From positions 1 through 8,240 of the forward strand of contig JAUWKW010000052.1 in the NCBI GenBank assembly GCA_030614035.1: DNA of 8,240 bases, read 5' to 3'. How positions within the stretch are numbered: position 1 is the stretch's first letter; each line of letters begins with the position of its first letter. This document shows, piece by piece, positions 1 to 8,009 of the stretch. The position numbers and the translations under genes were made by a program. Under the pieces are notes generated by a model. The model did no database searches. It was not told the origin of the DNA and saw nothing but the letters and a program-made list of their open reading frames with translations. Source of the stretch: Chromatiales bacterium (lineage in GTDB: Bacteria; Pseudomonadota; Gammaproteobacteria; Steroidobacterales; GCA-2729495).

Positions 1-702
1 CCGCAGTTCTGCGACTTTGGCTTCGATCCAGGCTTGGACCTCGTCGTTGACCTCGCGAGGCTCGCGGCCGGCCGGATCGACCGGAGGGCCGATGGCGAAA
101 CGAACTGTGCCGGTGCGCTTGAGCCAGCCCCGGCGTGGCCAGAAATCTCCGGCGTTGTGCGCGCAAGGAACGATCAGTTTTCCGGCCGCCTGTGCCAGGA
201 GCACACCACTGACGCCGTAACGTCGCGTCTGGCCGGCTGGCATTCGCGTCCCTTCGGGAAATATGATGACCCAGCGGCCCTCGGCCAGCCGCTTTTTGCC
301 GGCGCGGATGACCTGGTTAACCGCATTGCGTCCGGCTTTACGATTTACCGCAATCGACTGAGTCGCCGCCAGGCCCCCACCGAAAAACGGGACCAGCAAC
401 AGTTCCCGTTTCAGGACCCAAATTTGCGGGGGAAACAGCAGAATCTGCACGACGGTCTCATAAGCCGACGAATGCTTCATCAAAACGACGGCGCTCTCCG
501 CTGGTAGATTCTCGCGGCCGACGACCGAAAACGATAGCCCGCACAAAAGGCGGCCCGTCCATATCACCAGTTTTGCCCAAACCACCACGACGCGGAACGC
601 TGCCCGGTGTCCGAAAATTCTGGTTACCATTACGAGCGTACCGAACACGGCGGTGCTCAAAAACACGATGCACGTAAATATTGCAGATCGGATAACTGCC
701 AC
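1..702 (-). CDS. plsC: 1-acyl-sn-glycerol-3-phosphate acyltransferase (PlsC family), 3' end cut by window
   Basis: This is a PlsC-type acyltransferase, whose family moves an acyl chain onto lysophosphatidic acid at the inner membrane to give phosphatidic acid for phospholipid synthesis. I translated the minus strand from GTG at 702: 234 codons are open to the window edge, against about 245 for E. coli PlsC, so only a short C-terminus is missing. Residues 7-27 form a hydrophobic N-terminal segment, probably a membrane anchor. Block I is H77-S-S-A-Y-E82 (HX4E), where most family members have HX4D. Block II is around 98-109 (KRELLLVPFFGG), block III is FPEGTR at 148-153, and block IV is around VPCAHNAG at 179-186. 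The GTG lies 1 nt past the gmhB stop, so translation is probably coupled; I see no strong ribosome binding site. In Pseudomonas the equivalent gene next to gmhB has been called lptA or plsC. The exact acceptor is not proven by sequence, and a paralogue with another lysophospholipid acceptor is possible. Confidence 0.93.
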   Translation of the reverse strand, partial: MAVIRSAIFTCIVFLSTAVFGTLVMVTRIFGHRAAFRVVVVWAKLVIWTGRLLCGLSFSVVGRENLPAESAVVLMKHSSAYETVVQILLFPPQIWVLKRELLLVPFFGGGLAATQSIAVNRKAGRNAVNQVIRAGKKRLAEGRWVIIFPEGTRMPAGQTRRYGVSGVLLAQAAGKLIVPCAHNAGDFWPRRGWLKRTGTVRFAIGPPVDPAGREPREVNDEVQAWIEAKVAELR

Positions 703-703
703 G

Positions 704-1297
704 TCAGGAATTCCGACCGGTTAGCGCGTCAGCGACATCCGCCAGGCTGTCGAACACTTCCGGTCGCTGCCGGTCTGGAAACTGTTGCTCTGCCTGGCGA
801 CCATTGCCGGTCCGAACCAGTATCGGTCGTGCCGTCACCGCCATAGCCGCATCGATGTCACGCGCGGAATCCCCAACGGCTGGTACTCCCTCGAGTGTTG
901 TACCGAATTTCTGTTCGATCTGACGCAGGAGCCCCGGCAGGGGTTTTCGACAATCGCAGCCGGCATCCGGCGCATGTGGACAAACGAAGACCGCGGCGAT
1001 GTGACCGCCGGCCTGGTTAACCTGGCGCCGCATTTCGTCGTGAATCTGCTCCAGGGTTTGTTCGGTGAACAGACCACGGCCGACCCCCGATTGATTCGTT
1101 GCAACGACGACCGTAAATCCACTGGAGCACAGTTGCGCAATTGCATCGAGGCTGCCAGGCAGAGCGTGCCACTCGCCCGGCGATTTGATGAAGTCGGGCG
1201 AATCCGCGTTAATGACCCCGTCGCGATCCAGTACGACCAGCCTAGGGTGCTCGGCATCGACGCGAGTGTCACGGTCCTGGGTTTGCTGGGGCGTCAT
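704..1297 (-). CDS. gmhB: D-glycero-D-manno-heptose 1,7-bisphosphate 7-phosphatase
   Basis: GmhB removes the C7 phosphate from heptose 1,7-bisphosphate in the cytoplasmic pathway to ADP-heptose, the precursor of the LPS inner core. The 197-residue protein is a HAD-superfamily phosphatase of typical length. The nucleophile motif DRDGVIN is at residues 24-30, with D24 as nucleophile and D26 as acid/base. TNQSGVGRG follows at about 67-75. The structural zinc loop has C106, H108, C114 and C116 (CPHAPDAGCDC), a compact C-X-H-X5-C-X-C version compared with the longer E. coli loop. RKP is at 117-119, and the Mg-binding motif is GDSARD at 142-147. The ATG at 1297 gives about 18 residues before the first beta strand and is preceded by a weak AGGC. 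The gene starts 57 nt after glyS and ends 1 nt before the acyltransferase start. The glyQS-gmhB-plsC order is conserved in pseudomonads. The related histidinol phosphatase domain is the main alternative, but the context and zinc loop favour GmhB. Confidence 0.95.
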   Translation of the reverse strand: MTPQQTQDRDTRVDAEHPRLVVLDRDGVINADSPDFIKSPGEWHALPGSLDAIAQLCSSGFTVVVATNQSGVGRGLFTEQTLEQIHDEMRRQVNQAGGHIAAVFVCPHAPDAGCDCRKPLPGLLRQIEQKFGTTLEGVPAVGDSARDIDAAMAVTARPILVRTGNGRQAEQQFPDRQRPEVFDSLADVADALTGRNS

Positions 1298-1354
1298 GTT
1301 TGCCTGTACGGTAATCGATGCTGGATCGTGTTGGTCGCAAGTAAGCGCTGTCAG

Positions 1355-3463
1355 TCAGGACGGTATGCAAGACAAGTCGGCCACGTCCAGGAACAACTCG
1401 CGCAGGCGAGTTAACTGCGCCAGGCGATTATTACGTTGGGCTTCGTCTTCGGCCATAACCATGACACTATCGAAAAAAGCATCGATAGGTTCCCGCAGTG
1501 CCGCGAGATTGTGTAGCACACTCGTGTAATTTCGCTCCTCGAGATCAGCCTGGTGCCGCGGCAACACCGCGTTAACGGCGTCGCTGAGCGCACGTTCTTC
1601 ATCGGCTTGGAACAGCGACGGATCGACGCCGTCCGCCGTCGCGTCGGCACTCCTGAGGATGTTGGCGATACGTTTGTTTGCTATGGCGAGGCTCTCCGAT
1701 TCGTCGAGTTCAAGAAAACTTCGCACCGCATCCAGACGCTGGTGAAAATCTAACGGCGATCCTGGTGCCCGCGCGCGAACCGATTCAAACATCTCGACAC
1801 TAACATCACCCGGCTCCAGTCCAGGCGCGATACCATCGAGATAATAGGCGCGCATGCGTTCGACGATGAACGCAAACAGTTCGTCGACGAGTTCGCCGCG
1901 ATCAATTTTTTTCAGCGGCTGCAGATCAACGGCCTCGCCAAGCATCGTGGGCAGGTCGAGATCAATTTCCTTCTCAATCAGAATGCGGACCAGGCCCAAG
2001 GCGGTGCGCCGTAAAGCGAATGGATCCTTGTTCCTGGTGGGCCGCTTGCCCAGGGCAAAGACACCGGCCAGAGTATCGAGTCGGTCGGCCAGGCCGAGCG
2101 CCCATCCGACAGGTGTCTCCGGTAGTTGCCCACCCCCATGTCGCGGCAGATACTGTTCCTCCAGCGCGACGGCGACTTCCGGCGCTTCTCCATCGTTCAG
2201 GGCATAGTAATAGCCCATCCGGCCCTGCAGCGATGGGAATTCGTCGACCAGTTGGGTCAATAAATCGGTTTTTGCCAACGCAGCTGCGCGGCTCACGGCG
2301 TCCGGATCTGCGCCGAGTTTTGTTCCGATGCGTGCAGCCAGCGCCGCCACCCGTTCCGATTTCTCGTACAGGCTTCCCAGCCCACGTTGAAAAACGACGG
2401 CCTTGAGTTGCTCGCGGCGTTCGGCCAGCGTGTTCTTGCTGTCCTGGTCCCAAAAAAAGCCGGCGTCGGCAAGCCGCGACCGCACAACGCGTTCGTTTCC
2501 TTTGCGTACCTGCTCCGGTTCTTTGCTGTCGATATTGCTGATTGCAATGAACTCCGGAAGCAGTTCGCCAGCAGCATCGCGAACTGGGAAGTAACGCTGC
2601 TGGTCCTGCAGCGTTGCCGTTAGTACTTCGTCGGGTAAACGCAAAAACTCGGGGTCGAAGCTGCCACGCACTGCGACCGGCCATTCGACCAAGGCAGCCA
2701 CTTCATTGACAACCGAGTTTTCAAGAACCGGTTTGCCATCGAGGTCGGCTACCGCTGCTTCGGCGGCTGCGCGAATACGTGTTGCTCGTTCGTTGAAATC
2801 GGCTATGACCATCCCCTTGCCGCTTAACTGCTTCGCGTAATCTGCCGGCCGCTTCAATTCGATTTCGCCGGGTGCGTGAAAGCGATGCCCGAGCGTGGTG
2901 CGCCCGGCCGTCAGCCCCAGAATTCTGGCGTCGAGTACTTGTTGGCCGAGCAACATAAGAACCCAGTGTGCCGGTCGAACAAAATCAACCGTTCGATCGC
3001 CCCAGCGCATCCTTTTCGGGATGGGCAAGTTTTTCAGCGTGGCCGCGACCAAGTCGGGTAGCACGTCTGCTGCAGCCTTGCCGGCGACTTCACCGCGGTA
3101 AACCAACCACGTGCCCTTGTCAGTTTCCAGAGTCTCTAGTTCGGCCGGGGTGACGCCACAACTTTCGGCAAACGCTTCGGCGGCCCGCGTCGGTTTTCCG
3201 TCATCGTCGAACGATTGCCGGATCGGCGGTCCGCGCCGCTCAACCCGTTTCGGCGCCTGTTGCAGCTGGAGTCCGGTTACAAGAACGGCCAGGCGCCGCG
3301 GGGTGGCAAATGATTGCAGGCCGTCAAAATTTAGCTCGGCCTTGCGGATCGCGCTTTCGAGCCCGTCAGCAAACGCTGCCTGGAGGTCTGGCAGCGCCCG
3401 GGGGGGCAATTCTTCGGTGCCGATCTCGACAAGAAAGTCCGCGCTGGCGGGTGAAGCTGCCAT
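1355..3463 (-). CDS. glyS: Glycyl-tRNA synthetase beta subunit
   Basis: This is the beta subunit of the bacterial alpha2beta2 glycyl-tRNA synthetase. It binds tRNA-Gly and works with the GlyQ catalytic subunit to charge it with glycine in the cytoplasm. The protein has 702 residues against 689 in E. coli, so it is full length. Recognisable segments are LVEIGTEELPPRAL near the N-terminus (11-24), MRWGDRTVDFVRPAHW (152-167), QQRYFPVRD (288-296) with PEFIAISNI after it, and the HD-like region KTDLLTQLVDEFPSLQGRMG (398-417). RNKDPFALRR is at 477-486, and a C-terminal helical DALR-type anticodon-binding region ends in a conserved run of Arg and Leu residues. The ATG at 3463 is preceded by a GGAG/GAGAG stretch and lies 18 nt after the glyQ stop, so the two subunits are probably translated together in equal amounts. 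The last residues (DLSCIPS) extend slightly past the usual end. No frameshift or missing block is seen. Confidence 0.99.
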   Translation of the reverse strand: MAASPASADFLVEIGTEELPPRALPDLQAAFADGLESAIRKAELNFDGLQSFATPRRLAVLVTGLQLQQAPKRVERRGPPIRQSFDDDGKPTRAAEAFAESCGVTPAELETLETDKGTWLVYRGEVAGKAAADVLPDLVAATLKNLPIPKRMRWGDRTVDFVRPAHWVLMLLGQQVLDARILGLTAGRTTLGHRFHAPGEIELKRPADYAKQLSGKGMVIADFNERATRIRAAAEAAVADLDGKPVLENSVVNEVAALVEWPVAVRGSFDPEFLRLPDEVLTATLQDQQRYFPVRDAAGELLPEFIAISNIDSKEPEQVRKGNERVVRSRLADAGFFWDQDSKNTLAERREQLKAVVFQRGLGSLYEKSERVAALAARIGTKLGADPDAVSRAAALAKTDLLTQLVDEFPSLQGRMGYYYALNDGEAPEVAVALEEQYLPRHGGGQLPETPVGWALGLADRLDTLAGVFALGKRPTRNKDPFALRRTALGLVRILIEKEIDLDLPTMLGEAVDLQPLKKIDRGELVDELFAFIVERMRAYYLDGIAPGLEPGDVSVEMFESVRARAPGSPLDFHQRLDAVRSFLELDESESLAIANKRIANILRSADATADGVDPSLFQADEERALSDAVNAVLPRHQADLEERNYTSVLHNLAALREPIDAFFDSVMVMAEDEAQRNNRLAQLTRLRELFLDVADLSCIPS

Positions 3464-3481
3464 GCTCTCGATCTCTCCGGC

Positions 3482-4378
3482 TCAAGCGGCGGTAGCGTCG
3501 TCGCCTAGCAGCGGAAAATCGAGCGCGGCCCGGCTGTCGTAGTAAGACTGGGCAACCGCACGGGCGAGGTCCCGGACACGCAGGATGTAGCGCTGCCTTT
3601 CGGAAACCGAAATAGCCTTGCGGGCGTCGAGCAGGTTGAACGTGTGCGAGGCCTCTAGCATTTGTTCGTACGCGGGTAGCGTTAGTCCCTGGGGAATCAG
3701 TTGCTGCGACAGCCGTTCGGCGTCGTCAAAGCGCCCAAACAGCACGTCAATGTCGGCTTCGTCGAAATTGTAGCGGGACATTTCGACTTCATTCTGGTGA
3801 TAGACGTCACCGTAGGTAATCGTCCCCAACGGTCCGTCCGTCCAGGTGAGGTCAAAAATGCTTTCAACGCTTTGCAGGTACATCGCGATCCGTTCCAGCC
3901 CGTAGGTAATTTCACCGGTTACCGGCCTGCAGTCCAGTCCACCGACCTGCTGAAAATAAGTGAACTGGCTGATCTCCATGCCGTTTAGCCAAACCTCCCA
4001 CCCCAGGCCCCACGCACCCAGCGTCGGTGATTCCCAATTGTCCTCTACAAATCGAATATCGTGGACCAGCGGGTCGATCGATAGCGCCCGCAGCGAATCG
4101 AGATACAGATCCTGAATGTCGTCCGGTGATGGCTTGATGACGACCTGAAGCTGGTAATAATGCTGCAGCCGGAACGGATTCTCGCCATAACGGCCGTCGG
4201 TAGGACGCCGACTGGGTTGCACGTAGGCCGCGCTCCAAGGTTCCGGGCCAATGGCGCGCAGAAACGTGGCGGGATGAAAGGTCCCGGCGCCCATCGGCAT
4301 ATCATAAGGCTGCAGGATTACGCAGCCCCGATCAGCCCAGTAGTGCTGAAGCGAAAGGATCAGGTCTTGAAAGGTCAC
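3482..4378 (-). CDS. glyQ: Glycyl-tRNA synthetase alpha subunit
   Basis: GlyQ is the catalytic alpha subunit of alpha2beta2 glycyl-tRNA synthetase, which activates glycine with ATP and transfers it to tRNA-Gly. I place the start at GTG 4378, giving 298 residues starting (M)[13 protein letters not shown], exactly where the family begins; E. coli GlyQ has 303. The frame stays open upstream to 4513, but that stretch would add 45 low-similarity residues and runs across the likely promoter, so I reject it. Class II synthetase features include [26 protein letters not shown] (split: [10 protein letters not shown] at 23-32, then [16 protein letters not shown]), [20 protein letters not shown] (52-71), the catalytic-domain segment around [18 protein letters not shown] (127-144), and [14 protein letters not shown] (156-169). 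The glyS start follows after 18 nt. This is the first gene of the leftward operon. The type is clear and no defect is visible. Confidence 0.98.
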   Translation of the reverse strand: MTFQDLILSLQHYWADRGCVILQPYDMPMGAGTFHPATFLRAIGPEPWSAAYVQPSRRPTDGRYGENPFRLQHYYQLQVVIKPSPDDIQDLYLDSLRALSIDPLVHDIRFVEDNWESPTLGAWGLGWEVWLNGMEISQFTYFQQVGGLDCRPVTGEITYGLERIAMYLQSVESIFDLTWTDGPLGTITYGDVYHQNEVEMSRYNFDEADIDVLFGRFDDAERLSQQLIPQGLTLPAYEQMLEASHTFNLLDARKAISVSERQRYILRVRDLARAVAQSYYDSRAALDFPLLGDDATAA

Positions 4379-4427
4379 GCGTGTATTCCGTGGCTGCCGG
4401 CTCTTTGCCGACGATAACGGCGGCGCA

Positions 4428-4433
4428 AGTATA
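4428..4433 (-). promoter_or_regulatory. Probable sigma-70 -10 element of the glyQ operon
   Basis: On the minus strand this reads TATACT, five of six matches to TATAAT. It would start transcription near 4421, leaving a leader of about 43 nt before the glyQ GTG. No convincing -35 hexamer sits 16-18 nt upstream; the sequence there is GC-rich (around GCGGTG). An A/T-rich TTTTGTAAAAAA stretch lies in the spacer. The element is supported by position and the good -10 match only. Confidence 0.5.
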
Positions 4434-4506
4434 GCGCCTTTTTTACAAAACACCGCGCTCGCCCGCCGGCGGGGCGCGTCTTCATGACACGCCGGCACTA
4501 ATAACG

Positions 4507-4541
4507 TGCACAAGCTCGGTCGATTGCTCTAAAATGGTGCG
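4507..4541 (+). promoter_or_regulatory. Two tandem NtrC-like binding dyads (putative glnA enhancer)
   Basis: The NtrC consensus is the dyad TGCACC-N5-GGTGCA. Site 1 (4507-4523) reads TGCACA-AGCTC-GGTCGA, 9 of 12 matches. Site 2 (4525-4541) reads TGCTCT-AAAAT-GGTGCG, also 9 of 12. They are adjacent, with centres 18 bp apart. They lie about 116 and 98 bp upstream of the start expected from the sigma-54 element, close to where the strong NtrC sites of E. coli glnAp2 lie (about -140 and -108). The matches are imperfect, so the call rests partly on having two sites in the right place next to glnA and on the downstream ntrBC genes. Confidence 0.5.
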
Positions 4542-4603
4542 CAGCGATTGGCGGCAACAGCTAAAGATCGTAAAAAAGTCAACCAGTTATAAAGAGCTTC
4601 GGG

Positions 4604-4620
4604 CTGGCACGGATCGTGCA
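4604..4620 (+). promoter_or_regulatory. Putative sigma-54 (RpoN) -24/-12 promoter of glnA
   Basis: The sequence CTGGCACGGATCGTGCA matches the sigma-54 consensus YTGGCACG-N4-TTGCW with one clear mismatch (G for the first T of the -12 part). The invariant GG (4606-4607) and GC (4618-4619) are exactly 10 nt apart. Transcription would start near 4631. The location upstream of glnA, below two NtrC-like dyads, is what nitrogen-controlled glnA genes show. Confidence 0.72.
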
Positions 4621-4816
4621 GCATAACGGGGCCGGCGCGCCGTAAGCTGGGAGGAGTGCGGCGAGTTGCTTAAAGCGGCGCAAGCCACCCGGAAAAGACC
4701 TCGATTCAAGGCGATCGGCGTCGTCGAGGATTTCGTCTGTCGGTCAGGCCATCGTTGGCCATGGCCGGGGCGTTCGGGGCCGGTCTTTGGTCCGGCATGA
4801 ACACAACCTGATCTCT

Positions 4817-4823
4817 GGAGGAG
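4817..4823 (+). promoter_or_regulatory. Ribosome binding site of glnA
   Basis: GGAGGAG ends 5 nt before the ATG at 4829, a near-perfect Shine-Dalgarno sequence. It settles the glnA start against the in-frame TTG at 4787, which would add 14 residues not found in the family. Confidence 0.9.
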
Positions 4824-4828
4824 AAGTG

Positions 4829-6238
<1,410 letters not shown>

Positions 6239-6334
6239 GCGGTTTAGTTCAAGGCGAGCCGGCCCACGGAACGAAGTTCACAGTTTTCGCAGGCTAGACT
6301 GGCCGGTCAGTTCGGGGCGCGCTATGCTGTGGGG

Positions 6335-6898
6335 ATGCGAACGCTTGCATTTTTAATCGGCATCATTCTGGTGGCACCCCTGTTGGCGCAGGAGGTGTAT
6401 CGCTGGGTAGATGATGACGGCCACGTACATTACTCGGATCGCCCGAACGAGGATGCCGAAACCGTCGTGCTCCCGAAAGCACAGACTTTTTCGGCGCCGC
6501 TGGTCGCGAGAAGTCCGGCACAGCCCGATGTAGGCGAGTCGTTTAAATACGACAAAATCTCCATCGTAAGTCCGGACGCAGAGGAAACTATTTGGAACAC
6601 CGCGAATCAAGTCGACGTTTCCCTCGCTCTGAGCCCACGACTCCGGAGGGGGGACAAGATAATGTGGTACTTGGACGGCCAACTGCAGAGCAACGTGTCG
6701 ACGAGGTCAACCAGCGCGACTTTGTCGGAAATTTGGAGAGGCACGCATCAATTAGTGGCGGAGGTTCAGGATATCAACAGCAACAGCCTGAACAAGAGCT
6801 CCCCGGTGACGTTCGAGTACAGGATGACATCAGCACTGAGCCCGCTAAACAACGCGGCAAATCCACCCCCGGTCGTTGGACCGGTGGGCCGCCCCTAA
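6335..6898 (+). CDS. DUF4124-type exported protein between glnA and ntrB
   Basis: The function is unknown. The 187-residue product has a signal peptide (residues 1-18, MRTLAFLIGIILVAPLLA, likely cut before QEVY). A DUF4124-like segment follows at about 19-50 (EVYRWVDDDGHVHYSDRPNE). A beta-rich, Ig-like C-terminal part (about 75-165) has YLDG, RGTHQLVAEVQD and SPVTFEY, and resembles segments near the C-terminus of some penicillin-binding proteins; that comparison is from memory and is inferred. The last 20 or so residues are Pro/Asn-rich and probably disordered. There is no lipobox Cys, so the product is expected in the periplasm. The start is ATG 6335; GTG at 6329 in frame is an alternative, and neither has a clear ribosome binding site. 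Small DUF4124 genes are often found between glnA and ntrB in Gammaproteobacteria. The 3' part uses several codons uncommon nearby (AGG, AGA, ATA, CTA, TCA), and the gene overlaps every usual upstream start of ntrB. Confidence 0.87.
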   Translation: MRTLAFLIGIILVAPLLAQEVYRWVDDDGHVHYSDRPNEDAETVVLPKAQTFSAPLVARSPAQPDVGESFKYDKISIVSPDAEETIWNTANQVDVSLALSPRLRRGDKIMWYLDGQLQSNVSTRSTSATLSEIWRGTHQLVAEVQDINSNSLNKSSPVTFEYRMTSALSPLNNAANPPPVVGPVGRP

Positions 6899-8004
6899 AT
6901 TCATCCCAAACCGAGATTCGCGCCGCCGAAATCCTCGACGGCCTGACGACCGGTGTCGTTCTGGTTTCCGCCGACGGCACTGTGCAGCGACTCAATGCCT
7001 CTGCGGAAACCGTACTTGGTATCAGCGCAGCGCTGGCCGCCGGAAAATCGTTCCATACCCTATTTCCAGCCTTCGCCGGTTTCAAGGAGTTGTTGCAGCG
7101 AGCGCTTACCAATCGGCGAAGTTTCGGTCAGGAACTCAGCATGCCATCCCCGTTGCGCGACGGTACGATGCTGGACCTCGTGGTCCGCGTAACACCGCTG
7201 ACAGATACAGACGCGCGCGACATGCTGGTGATTGAGTTGATCGATGCAACCCAGCGCCATCAGATCGACCGGGAAAACGCACTGATCGCCCAACACGACG
7301 TTAGCCGGCGCATGATTTCCCAACTGGCGCACGAAATTAGAAACCCGCTCGGCGGACTGCGCGGAGCGGCCCAGTTGCTTGAACGTGAACTCCCGGGGAA
7401 AGAGCTGCGCGAGTTTACGCGGATTATTATTGGGGAAGCGGATCGTCTGAACGCGTTGATGGACAGCCTGCTCGGTCCGGTGGGACAACTGTGCAAGGAA
7501 ACCGTCAATCTGCACGAATTGCTCGAACACGTCGCTGTCCTGATCGAGACCGAGGTTGGCGGACGTTTTGTCGTGCAACGGGACTATGACCCGAGCCTCC
7601 CGACAATGCGGCTCGATAAAAACCGTTTGATTCAGGCTCTGTTAAACGTCGCGCGAAATGCGGTGCAGGCGACCGGCGCTGCCGGCGTGGTTCTGTTTCG
7701 CACCCGCGTGCTGACCAACGCGTTCGTCGGACAGGATCGGCATCGTTTGGTCGCGAGTATTGATATCGAGGATAACGGCCCAGGGATTCCGGACGAAATC
7801 GCCGACACGATTTTCTATCCGCTGGTCAGCGGCCGCGACGATGGCACCGGATTGGGATTGCATTTGGCGCAGGATCTGGTTAGTCGCCACAATGGGTTGA
7901 TCGAATTCCAATCTGAACCGGGACGGACCGTGTTCATGGTTAGACTGCCGATCGACGCGGATCCGGATTCGCCTGCGGCGGCGACCGGGGGCGAAGAAAG
8001 TTGA
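6733..8004 (+). CDS. glnL: Nitrogen regulation sensor histidine kinase NtrB (start uncertain)
   Basis: NtrB (GlnL) phosphorylates or dephosphorylates NtrC in the cytoplasm according to nitrogen status, signalled by PII. Numbering from TTG 6733 (423 residues), a PAS domain begins near 66 (AAEILDGLTTGVVLV). The phospho-acceptor is H200 in AHEIRNPLGGLRGAAQLLE. RDYDPSLP follows, then N309 in LLNVARNAVQ (N box), DNGPGIP (347-353, G1), FYPLVSGR (F box), and GTGLGL at 371-376 (G2). There is no membrane segment, as expected. E. coli NtrB has 349 residues and begins about 10 residues before the PAS domain, which here would be near 6900. No ATG, GTG or TTG lies there. The in-frame choices are TTG 6592, GTG 6664 and TTG 6733, all inside the DUF4124 gene, or a rare ATT at 6916. 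I use the most downstream usual codon as a placeholder. The kinase body is certain; the N-terminus is not. The ntrC ATG follows 5 nt after the stop. Confidence 0.9.
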   Translation: MERHASISGGGSGYQQQQPEQELPGDVRVQDDISTEPAKQRGKSTPGRWTGGPPLNSSQTEIRAAEILDGLTTGVVLVSADGTVQRLNASAETVLGISAALAAGKSFHTLFPAFAGFKELLQRALTNRRSFGQELSMPSPLRDGTMLDLVVRVTPLTDTDARDMLVIELIDATQRHQIDRENALIAQHDVSRRMISQLAHEIRNPLGGLRGAAQLLERELPGKELREFTRIIIGEADRLNALMDSLLGPVGQLCKETVNLHELLEHVAVLIETEVGGRFVVQRDYDPSLPTMRLDKNRLIQALLNVARNAVQATGAAGVVLFRTRVLTNAFVGQDRHRLVASIDIEDNGPGIPDEIADTIFYPLVSGRDDGTGLGLHLAQDLVSRHNGLIEFQSEPGRTVFMVRLPIDADPDSPAAATGGEES

Positions 8005-8009
8005 GGCCG

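Larger units (their letters stand above)
4379..4828. other. Divergent intergenic region between glyQ and glnA
   Basis: This 450-bp region has no convincing gene on either strand. Its left part (4379-4440) holds the glyQ leader and -10 element. Its centre has two NtrC-like dyads (4507-4541) and a sigma-54-like element (4604-4620). The right part (about 4631-4828) would be a GC-rich glnA leader of roughly 200 nt. That leader contains a perfect 10-bp palindrome, CGGCGCGCCG (4633-4642), a possible stem of 6 bp with a 19-nt loop (CCTCGA at 4699-4704 with TCGAGG at 4724-4729), and a short GCCGG/CCGGC pair just before the ribosome binding site. A TATAAA at 4588-4593 has no matching -35. No terminator is evident, nor is one expected between divergent units. 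Confidence 0.7.

Noticed and set aside
34..507. A 157-codon plus-strand frame at the left edge
   Set aside because: It is antisense to the plsC gene, whose acyltransferase blocks are intact on the minus strand.
1000..1016. Compact zinc loop of GmhB (C-X-H-X5-C-X-C) as an anomaly
   Set aside because: All four zinc ligands are present, and to my knowledge shorter loops of this kind are common in pseudomonad-type GmhB proteins.
785..1414. A 209-codon open frame on the plus strand opposite gmhB and the glyS end
   Set aside because: It is antisense to gmhB, which has all HAD motifs; the plus-strand product shows no recognisable motif and spans the gmhB-glyS junction.
1974..2684. A 236-codon minus-strand frame inside glyS
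   Set aside because: It overlaps a full-length glyS in another frame and its product is an Arg-rich low-complexity shadow typical of GC-rich coding DNA.
4379..4513. Upstream extension of glyQ to 4513
   Set aside because: The added 45 residues are not part of the family, and the extension covers the probable -10 element; GTG 4378 matches the family start.
4588..4593. TATAAA as a sigma-70 -10 box for glnA
   Set aside because: No acceptable -35 hexamer lies 16-18 nt upstream; the sigma-54-like element next to it is a better explanation.
6239..6334. Possible terminator between glnA and the DUF4124 gene (CCGGCC at 6259-6264 with GGCCGG at 6301-6306)
   Set aside because: The arms are short, the loop is about 36 nt and no T-run follows.
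7060..7578. A 172-codon minus-strand frame opposite ntrB
   Set aside because: It lies opposite the conserved H-box region of ntrB and shows no motif of its own.
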